From Planotetraspora mira (GTDB lineage: Bacteria; Actinomycetota; Actinomycetes; Streptosporangiales; Streptosporangiaceae), in contig NZ_BOOO01000022.1 in assembly GCF_016863275.1 (NCBI RefSeq), positions 62,001-126,000 of the forward strand: a stretch of DNA of 64,000 nucleotides, given 5' to 3'. A program made the translations under genes and the position numbers. A model generated the notes under the pieces. That model made no database searches, had not been told where the DNA came from, and was given only the letters and a program-made list of their open reading frames with translations. This document shows positions 58,203 to 64,000 of the stretch, one piece after another; the stretch's first letter is position 1; every line of letters begins with the position of its first letter.

Positions 58203-59594
58203 TCAGGAGACTGTGCCAGTGGTCACGTTCGCCGGGCGGGCAGGCGGCTGGGGAGGTGACTGGTGTTGAGCCGGCGACCGGCCGGGCACCTGGGGCTGGT
58301 TCGGGACATGGGGCCGGCCCGCCACCAGGACGTCCGCGGGGGGCGAGATCCGGGACTGATTGGGGATCTGGGCCGTGCCGCCGGACTGCGGATAGGGGTG
58401 GGCCCGGACCGGCGCACTGTGCTCGGCGGTGTCAGGAAGCCCGGGGATCACGATCTGCGTCGCGGCCTTGCGCCGGCGCAGTTCCTCGCGCTGGCGCCGC
58501 CACCGGGGCAGCCCCATCAGCACGAGCACACCGACCGCCAGCAGGATCGTGAGCGGGAACACGATGAGCGGCACTCCGCCGATCGACAGGCCGACGATGG
58601 TGAAGGCGAACAGGAACGTCCACGCGTACATGATCAGGACGCTGCGGCGATGCGAGTGCCCGACGTCGAGCAGCCGGTGGTGCAGGTGGCCGCGATCGGG
58701 TGCGAAGGGCGACCGGCCGGCGGACGTGCGGCGGACGACCGCCATGATGAGGTCCGCCAGGGGCAGCACCATGACGGCGATCGGCAGGATCAGGGGCAGC
58801 AGGACGGGGAACCTGTTGAACCCCACCGCGCTCGGCTCGACCGACGACGTGATGGTGACCAGCGACGTCGCCAGGAGCAGGCCGATCAGCATGGAGCCCG
58901 TGTCGCCCATGAAGATCTTGGCCGGGTTGAAGTTGTGCGGCAGGAAGCCCAGGCACATCCCGATCAGGATGGCGGCGATCGCGGCCGTCACGTTGATCCG
59001 GGAGCCGCCGCTCGTCTGGGAGAGCGCGACGGAGTAGGCGAACGTCGCCATGGCGGCGATGCCCACGATGCCGGCGGCCAGGCCGTCCAGGCCGTCGACG
59101 AAGTTCACCGCATTGATCACGACGACCACGATCATGATCGTGATGACCGTGCGCAGCGTCGTGTCGAGGCTGTAGGAGCCACCGAGGAACTGGGGAAGCG
59201 GGAGCCACGGGAGATTCATCCCGAAGTAGACCAGCAGGCCGCCCGCCCCGATCTGACCGCCGAGCTTGACCAGCGAGTCCATGCCCAGCCAGTCGTCCAG
59301 GAAGCCGGTGACGACGATCAGGCCGCCGGCCGCCAGCAGGGCGACGGCCGTTCTCCCGGTCGTACCGCTGGCGAACGCGGCGCCGACATAGGGCAGGTGG
59401 GTCGCCACCAGCACACCGGCGACCATGCCGCCGAACATCGCCAGACCGCCCAACCGGGGGGTGGGCACCTTGTGCACGTCTCGTTCCCGCACTTCAGGAG
59501 CCGCGCCGATGCGGATGGCGAAGGCTCTGACCGGGGGCACGAGCAGGAAGGTGACCGCTGCCGCCACGAGCGCCAAGAGGAGATATTCGCGCAC
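58203..59594 (-). CDS. MraY-family polyprenyl-phosphate GlcNAc-1-phosphate transferase (WecA/Rfe-like)
   Basis: The enzyme transfers a sugar-1-phosphate to a polyprenyl phosphate carrier, starting a cell-envelope glycan. The 463-residue protein has about 11 membrane helices, with DDWLGMDSLVKLGGQI, NAVNFVDGLDGLAAGI, NPAKIFMGDTGSML and the HHRLLDVGHSHRR loop, all family motifs. The C-terminal 80 residues are Pro/Gln/Ser-rich and probably disordered. It is the Rv1302 (rfe) counterpart before atpI. The acceptor and sugar are inferred. Confidence 0.92.
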   Translation of the reverse strand: MREYLLLALVAAAVTFLLVPPVRAFAIRIGAAPEVRERDVHKVPTPRLGGLAMFGGMVAGVLVATHLPYVGAAFASGTTGRTAVALLAAGGLIVVTGFLDDWLGMDSLVKLGGQIGAGGLLVYFGMNLPWLPLPQFLGGSYSLDTTLRTVITIMIVVVVINAVNFVDGLDGLAAGIVGIAAMATFAYSVALSQTSGGSRINVTAAIAAILIGMCLGFLPHNFNPAKIFMGDTGSMLIGLLLATSLVTITSSVEPSAVGFNRFPVLLPLILPIAVMVLPLADLIMAVVRRTSAGRSPFAPDRGHLHHRLLDVGHSHRRSVLIMYAWTFLFAFTIVGLSIGGVPLIVFPLTILLAVGVLVLMGLPRWRRQREELRRRKAATQIVIPGLPDTAEHSAPVRAHPYPQSGGTAQIPNQSRISPPADVLVAGRPHVPNQPQVPGRSPAQHQSPPQPPARPANVTTGTVS

Positions 59595-59651
59595 GGACCT
59601 AGTTTCCTGTATGGGAGAACCGTATGTGACGAGAAATCAGCACAGACCGCC

Positions 59652-60920
59652 TCATTCGTCACGGGGATATGCCGGATGCGTGGCGGTCAGCACCTTTACT
59701 CGTTGGAGCACCGACGTTACCGCACCCGGGTCGCGAACCGCGTGGGCGACGAGAGACGCGATCTCTTTCATTTCCCCCACACCCATCCCCTGAGTGGTCA
59801 CGCTGGGGGTGCCGGCCCGGATGCCGGAGGTCACGGTGGGCGGCTCGGGATCGTAGGGGATCACGTTGCGGTTGAGCGTGATCCCGGCGGCGGCGCAGCG
59901 ACGCTCGGCCTCGGCGCCGCTCACCCCCAGGTCACGCAGATCGATGAGGGTGAGGTGGGTGTCCGTGCCACCGGACACCGGCCGCATCCCCTCGGCCGCC
60001 AGCCCTTCGGCCAGTGCGGCCGCGTTCTCGACGGTCATGGCCGCATAGCGCTTGAAGTCCGGCCTGAGCGCCTCGCCGAACGCCACCGCCTTCGCCGCGA
60101 TCACGTGCATGAGCGGCCCACCCTGCGTGAAGGGGAACACCGCACGGTCGATCCGCTGCGTCAGTTCCTCCGTGCACAACAGCCCACCCCCGCGCGGCCC
60201 GCGCAGCGTCTTGTGCGTGGTGAAGGACACGACGTCCGCGTACGGCACGGCCGACGGGATCGCCTCCCCCGCCATCAGGCCGATCGTGTGGGCCGCGTCG
60301 ACGAACAGCCAGGCGCCGATCTCGTCGGCGATCCCGCGGAAGATCGAATAGTCGATCAAACGCGGATACGACGTGGCACCACAGATGATCATCTTGGGGC
60401 TGTGCCGGATCGCGAGTTCGCGCACCTCGTCGTAGTCGATGAGCTCCGTGTCGCGGCGGACGCCGTAGGAGACGACGTCGAACCACCGGCCGGAGAAGTT
60501 GACGTGGGAGCCGTGCGTGAGATGGCCGCCGTGCTGGAGGGCCATCGCCAGGACCGTGTCCCCCGGCTGGAGCAGCGCCGCGTACGCCGCGAGGTTCGCC
60601 GAGGCGCCGCTGTGCGGCTGGACGTTGGCGTGGTCGGCCTTGAACAGGGCCTTCGCCCGGTCGATGGCCAGGCTCTCGGCCCGGTCGACCACCTCGCACC
60701 CGCCGTAGTACCTGCGGCCCGGATAGCCCTCGGCGTACTTGTCGGTGAGGCTCGACCCGAGCGCCGCCATCACCGCGCCGGAGGCGAGATTCTCGCTGGC
60801 GATCAACTGGAGGCCGCCGCGCAGCCTGGCCACCTCGTCCAGCAGTACCTGGGCGACCTCTGGATCCTCCCGCGCCAGCTGAGAGAAATCCGGCCCGTAG
60901 AACGGCTCCGACCTGTCCAT
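59652..60920 (-). CDS. glyA: Serine hydroxymethyltransferase
   Basis: The PLP enzyme interconverts serine and glycine with tetrahydrofolate. The 422-residue sequence begins MDRSEPFYGPDFSQLAREDP and has LQLIASENLASGAVM, YPGRRYYGGCE, HVNFSGRW and the PLP lysine in FTTHKTLRGPRGG. The ATG at 60920 lies 32 bases after a GGGAGGAG element; the frame is open upstream but not protein-like. Upstream, AACCC...GGGTT at 60964-60985 may be a terminator of the preceding gene. Confidence 0.94.
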   Translation of the reverse strand: MDRSEPFYGPDFSQLAREDPEVAQVLLDEVARLRGGLQLIASENLASGAVMAALGSSLTDKYAEGYPGRRYYGGCEVVDRAESLAIDRAKALFKADHANVQPHSGASANLAAYAALLQPGDTVLAMALQHGGHLTHGSHVNFSGRWFDVVSYGVRRDTELIDYDEVRELAIRHSPKMIICGATSYPRLIDYSIFRGIADEIGAWLFVDAAHTIGLMAGEAIPSAVPYADVVSFTTHKTLRGPRGGGLLCTEELTQRIDRAVFPFTQGGPLMHVIAAKAVAFGEALRPDFKRYAAMTVENAAALAEGLAAEGMRPVSGGTDTHLTLIDLRDLGVSGAEAERRCAAAGITLNRNVIPYDPEPPTVTSGIRAGTPSVTTQGMGVGEMKEIASLVAHAVRDPGAVTSVLQRVKVLTATHPAYPRDE

Positions 60921-61026
60921 TGAAATCCGCCCGTATACCGGGGACGACACTCCTCCCAATGTAAACCCCGTGTCGCAGACGGGTTCTCGACGAGCGGTCC
61001 TTTGCCCAAGCTGTAGGTAACGGAGA

Positions 61027-61413
61027 TCAGGAGAATGCGTGCGGAGCCCCCACGCCGCCGGGGACCCAGCGGGGGGTGTCGGCGGCCTCGTCACTGATCG
61101 AGGTGAGCACCGCCTGGCGGTACATCCCCAGCCGGCCGCGCCATTCGGCCAGGTCATGGACATAACGCTCCGCGACGGGCGCGTCCCAGACGTCCCTGCT
61201 CCTGGCCCGCTCGTACGGCTTGTCCAAGGCACCGGTCAGCCGGTCCATCAGCGGGACCACCTGCAGCCACAGGTCCACGAGCCGCTGGTACTCCGGGTTG
61301 AACACCCACGCGGTCGGCTGGCCGCCGGGGCTGAGCAGGTCGGTCCCCGACGGGGTCGGCGGCATCTCGCCGGGCTGCATCGGAACCGGTGCGGGCGGGT
61401 CGACGTACGTCAC
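61027..61413 (-). CDS. Hypothetical small helical protein paired with the low-complexity protein
   Basis: I do not recognise this protein of 128 residues. After a Pro-rich start it has a helical region (WVFNPEYQRLVDLWLQVVPLMDRLTG) with several tryptophans and a second helix (ERYVHDLAEWRGRLGMYRQ). The GTG at 61413 is chosen because GGGAGG lies 7 bases upstream; ATG at 61428 would add five residues. It lies 37 bases after the gene at 61451 and probably shares its transcript. Confidence 0.65.
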   Translation of the reverse strand: MTYVDPPAPVPMQPGEMPPTPSGTDLLSPGGQPTAWVFNPEYQRLVDLWLQVVPLMDRLTGALDKPYERARSRDVWDAPVAERYVHDLAEWRGRLGMYRQAVLTSISDEAADTPRWVPGGVGAPHAFS

Positions 61414-61450
61414 GGTCGTGCCTCCCATGCGTTCTCGCCCTCGCGTGCCT

Positions 61451-62857
61451 TCACGACAGATCACTCCAGGGCCGCTCCCGCACGTCCGCCGGCCCCGGGG
61501 AGCGGTGACGGCCGCCTGCGGACGGGCCGGCCTGCCCGTGTTCGCCGTACTCCTCCGTCCGGGTGTGCCTCCCCTGCGGCTCTGCCTGCGCCGGCATCCA
61601 CCGGGCGTTCGGATCGGGCTCCACGGGCGCCCACCCCTCCCCCGCAGGGGTGGCCAGGCCGGGAATCGAGACGGGCCCGGTCTCGCGGCGGCGATCGACG
61701 AGCACCCACAACATGTCGTCACCCGCCCTGCCGGTGGGGTAGGAGACCACGTCGACCGGCTGGACCGCGGACGGCAACGGCATGCCCTGCCAGGTCCCGG
61801 CGGCGGACGCCGTCCGGGGATCGACTCCCGCATCCACGGGGGGCCGCTGATCGAGGCCTCCCTGACCGGTCGGCGGGCCATCGGGCACCGGCGCTCCCAG
61901 CACCAGGTACGGCTCACGCGCGGTGGCGTCCGCCGGATCGAGCGGCCCGGCAGGGCCGAGCATCGCGGGGTCGAACGTGGCGGCCGGGTCCCGTTCCAGC
62001 CCGGCTGTCAGGTCCGCGGGAGGCGTCGCGGACCGGGGGCCGGAGCCGGTGGGGCCGACCGTGTCGGGGCTTTCCTGCGTTCCCGTCAGATCCGGCAAGC
62101 CCGGCCTGTGGGGGCGGGAGTCATGGCCCCTGTCATCCTGAGGGGACCTGGCCGGGCCTGTATAGGGCCTACGGCGGTGTTTCCCGGAATCTGAGACACG
62201 ACCACTCGGTGTGCCCGTCCATCCGCTCTGAGGGCCGTCGTGCTCGCCGGGCCCGGATTGGCCGGGCACGCAGACCCCGGGCTTGGATTCCCCAGGCTTC
62301 GAGTCACCGGGCTTCGAGTCACCGGGCTTGGGATCATCCGGCTTCGAGTCCCCAGGCTTGGAGTCACCTGGTTTGGAGTCGCCCGGCTTCGGATCGCCAG
62401 GCTGAGATCCGCCGTGCACGCCGTCGCCCGGCATGGGCGCCGGCTTCATGGGGTCGCGCTTGGGCTTCGGCCGGGCAGGCTCGCGCTTGTCCGGAGGGCG
62501 AGTGGCCGGCTCACGCTTGGGGCCCGCGCCCTTCCCCTTCTCGCGAGGGCCGTCATCGGTGACGACCCTCTTCGGAACGGGCGACGAGATGATCGCCACC
62601 AGGGATTCGTGCCCGCCCTGTCGCCGCTGCTTCTCCTGCTTCTCGAGAAGGGCCAGGCGGTCGGTGACGTCTTTCACCATCCCCCGGCACGCGTCGGCGA
62701 CCTCCGCCGGGTGATGCGTCGCCTGGACCGCGACGCCGGCTCCCCGGGTCAGCTGCGCGATCCGCGCGTCGAGGGTGTCCAGTCGCTTCGCGGCCCGCTG
62801 GAGATCTGCCAGCATCTCGCGGACGAGCTTCGGATCCATCCCATCGAGCTTGGCCAT
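61451..62857 (-). CDS. Hypothetical protein with N-terminal helical hairpin and PGDSK-type repeats
   Basis: The product has 468 residues. Residues 1-85 form a charged helical region with a helix-turn-helix hairpin character (MDPKLVREMLADLQRAAKRL, then HHPAEVADACRGMVKDVTDR). A Lys/Pro-rich stretch and about eight tandem copies of a five-residue unit (PGDSK with variants PGDPK, PDDPK, PGESK) follow at about residues 155-195. The rest is Pro/Gly/Asp-rich, with a C-terminal segment (VDVVSYPTGRAGDDMLWVLVDRRRETGPVS in parts) that may be a small folded domain. There is no signal peptide. The ATG at 62857 follows GGAGG at 7 bases. Confidence 0.65.
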   Translation of the reverse strand: MAKLDGMDPKLVREMLADLQRAAKRLDTLDARIAQLTRGAGVAVQATHHPAEVADACRGMVKDVTDRLALLEKQEKQRRQGGHESLVAIISSPVPKRVVTDDGPREKGKGAGPKREPATRPPDKREPARPKPKRDPMKPAPMPGDGVHGGSQPGDPKPGDSKPGDSKPGDSKPDDPKPGDSKPGDSKPGESKPGVCVPGQSGPGEHDGPQSGWTGTPSGRVSDSGKHRRRPYTGPARSPQDDRGHDSRPHRPGLPDLTGTQESPDTVGPTGSGPRSATPPADLTAGLERDPAATFDPAMLGPAGPLDPADATAREPYLVLGAPVPDGPPTGQGGLDQRPPVDAGVDPRTASAAGTWQGMPLPSAVQPVDVVSYPTGRAGDDMLWVLVDRRRETGPVSIPGLATPAGEGWAPVEPDPNARWMPAQAEPQGRHTRTEEYGEHGQAGPSAGGRHRSPGPADVRERPWSDLS

Positions 62858-63002
62858 GGGCATGCCTCCGCAGAGATACCGGCAGAGATATCGGCGCACC
62901 TCACGGTAGCCCGGAAGGCCGCATCACAACCCCGCCGATAGCCAGACGGCATGATTCGCCCCCCACGTCGCAGGGACCACATGGCCGTACGAACTGGAGG
63001 GC

Positions 63003-63650
63003 TCAGTCCTCCGTGGCGAGGTAACCGACGACCCCGCGGAGCTTGTCGACGGGGATCGCGCCCTTGCGGAGGATCCGCGGCACGGCGGTGGTCAGGTCGA
63101 GGATCGTGGACGGCACGTTGTCGGAGCACGGTCCGCCATCGAGGTACACGGAGACCGAGTCCCCCAGTTGCTCCTCGGCGTCGGCGGCGGTGGTCGCGGG
63201 TTCGGCGCCCGACCGGTTCGCGCTGGAGACCGCCATCGGACCCGTCTCCTTGAGGAGATCGAGGGCCACGGGGTGCAGCGGCATGCGGACGGCGACCGTC
63301 CCCCTCGTGTCGCCGAGATCCCACGACAACGACCGGTTGGCGCGCAGGATGAGCGTCAAGGGGCCGGGCCAGAAGGCGTCGGCGAGGTCCTGCCCGTACG
63401 TGCCGAGGCTCTCGACCAGGGCGTTGGCGGCCCGGACCGTGCCGACGAGCACGGGAACGGGCATGTCCCTGCCGCGCCCCTTCGCCTCGAGGAGCGCGGT
63501 CACGGCGGAGTGGGTGAAGGCGTCGGCGCCGATGCCGTAGACGGTGTCGGTGGGGATGACCACAAGCTCGCCCCGCCGTACGACCGAGGCGGCGTCGATA
63601 AGCCCCGAGACCCGTTCACCCTGATTGGCACAGTCATACCGTCGACTCAC
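63003..63650 (-). CDS. Threonylcarbamoyl-AMP synthase (Sua5/YrdC family)
   Basis: The enzyme makes threonylcarbamoyl-AMP for the t6A modification of ANN-decoding tRNAs. The 215-residue protein has PTDTVYGIGADAF, the KxR-like KGRGRDMPVPVLV, FWPGPLTLIL and SSANRSGAEPATT. The GTG at 63650 (VSRRYDCANQGERV) is chosen for family length. It follows prmC, as Rv1301 follows hemK in M. tuberculosis. Confidence 0.93.
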   Translation of the reverse strand: MSRRYDCANQGERVSGLIDAASVVRRGELVVIPTDTVYGIGADAFTHSAVTALLEAKGRGRDMPVPVLVGTVRAANALVESLGTYGQDLADAFWPGPLTLILRANRSLSWDLGDTRGTVAVRMPLHPVALDLLKETGPMAVSSANRSGAEPATTAADAEEQLGDSVSVYLDGGPCSDNVPSTILDLTTAVPRILRKGAIPVDKLRGVVGYLATED

Positions 63651-63740
63651 ATGCCTATCCTGCCACGTGCCCCACCCCACTCCCTCCCCGCGACCATGCG
63701 TTAGCGAGCCGGTAGGCCCGTTCCCCGTGGTCAGGGAAGG

Positions 63741-64000
63741 TCAGTCCTGGTTCAGGCGGGCGGTGACGAAGCGGTCGCGGCCGGTCAGGTCCTGGCGGAG
63801 CCGCACGTCGCGCCAGCCCTTCTCCTCGGGAAACAGCCAGTACACCGAGTTCCCCTGCTCGTCCGCGTGCTCGACAGCGACGATTCCACCGGGTCGCAGG
63901 AGCCGCCTGGCCGTCCGCTCCACGGCCCTGACCTCGTCGAGGCCGTCGTCTCCCGAGCCGTAGAGGGCTCGGGACGGGTCGTAGTCGCGCACTTCGGGAT
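63741..64000 (-). CDS. prmC: Release factor glutamine methyltransferase PrmC (3' part; 5' end beyond window)
   Basis: Only the C-terminal 86 or so residues are visible, beginning PEVRDYDPSRALYGSGDDGLD and including RLLRPGGIVAVEHADEQG and RQDLTGRDRFVTARL. These are characteristic of PrmC, which methylates the GGQ glutamine of release factors 1 and 2. The gene is cut by the window edge. Position next to sua5 is conserved. Confidence 0.88.
   Translation of the reverse strand, partial: PEVRDYDPSRALYGSGDDGLDEVRAVERTARRLLRPGGIVAVEHADEQGNSVYWLFPEEKGWRDVRLRQDLTGRDRFVTARLNQD

Noticed and set aside
58263-60923. Long plus-strand open frame opposite the glycosyltransferase and glyA
   Set aside because: It is antisense to two well-supported genes, with His/Arg/Gln-rich low-complexity translation and no ribosome-binding site.

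Overview
The window is a GC-rich actinomycete chromosome segment carrying 67 genes that I can support plus one short leader-peptide gene. The conserved order (prmC, sua5, rfe-like transferase, atpI-atpBEFHAGDC, DUF2550, PduO-type adenosyltransferase, nucS, a 3-hydroxyacyl-CoA dehydrogenase, methylmalonyl-CoA epimerase, thiolase, meaB, YbbN-like protein, pncB, clpS, DUF2017, mec-cysO-cysM, murI, cAMP phosphodiesterase-like protein, rph, rdgB) matches the chromosomal core order I know from Mycobacterium tuberculosis (about Rv1300 to Rv1341) and from the SCO5365-SCO5400 region of Streptomyces. Base composition, the Scy/FilP-like coiled-coil gene next to mce and the paralogue content point to a filamentous actinomycete. 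Streptosporangiales is my best guess and is not proven.

Layout. 1-7.6 kb: end of an ABC permease; a papain-like (toxin glutamine deamidase type) protein with its Imm35/YrhB-like partner; a membrane-anchored molybdopterin oxidoreductase; then rdgB-rph-MBL phosphodiesterase-murI on the minus strand. 7.6-15.4 kb: thioesterase, DUF3352 protein, the CysM/CysO/Mec cysteine pathway with a Cys-containing leader peptide, DUF2017, clpS, and the divergent pncB-pncA NAD salvage pair. 15.5-28.8 kb: accessory and metabolic genes (DEAD-box helicase, M43 protease, MFS pump with its TetR regulator, YqgE, malic enzyme, cytidylate kinase-like protein, YbbN-like protein, Lrp regulator with a PLP decarboxylase). 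29.2-40.7 kb: isobutyryl-CoA mutase-type large subunit, secreted S8 protease, MarR, an unknown membrane protein with DUF4230, meaB-thiolase-mce and the Scy-like protein. 40.8-49.4 kb: two alpha/beta hydrolases, a small zinc-ligand protein, 3-hydroxyacyl-CoA dehydrogenase, nucS, an ABC exporter and its TetR-like neighbour, and the corrinoid adenosyltransferase. 49.8-64 kb: the F1Fo ATP synthase operon, a polyprenyl-phosphate GlcNAc-1-P transferase-like protein, glyA, two unknown low-complexity proteins, sua5, and the end of prmC.

The most unusual signal is non-coding or micro-coding. Four intergenic arrays (7.6, 10.5, 28.7 and 42.4 kb) are built from a 53-bp unit. Each unit has a 20-bp core (GTGATCATGCRCAGRTTCGG) and a second conserved box (YGACCWG) at unit positions 33-39. 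Fifteen of sixteen same-strand intervals are exactly 53 bp. The 28.7 kb array has five units pointing right and five pointing left, meeting at a 15-bp hairpin between two convergent genes. In two cases the neighbouring gene's stop codon lies inside the first core. Every 53-bp unit also reads as an 18-codon open frame whose TGA overlaps the next unit's GTG. A second unexplained structure is a long imperfect inverted repeat at 49.4-49.8 kb.

Functional links: CysO, CysM and Mec form the protein-bound thiocarboxylate route to cysteine. MeaB, mce, thiolase, the IcmA-like mutase and the adenosyltransferase belong to B12-dependent acyl-CoA metabolism. A CRP-like site precedes atpI, and the window also holds a homologue of the mycobacterial cAMP phosphodiesterase Rv1339.
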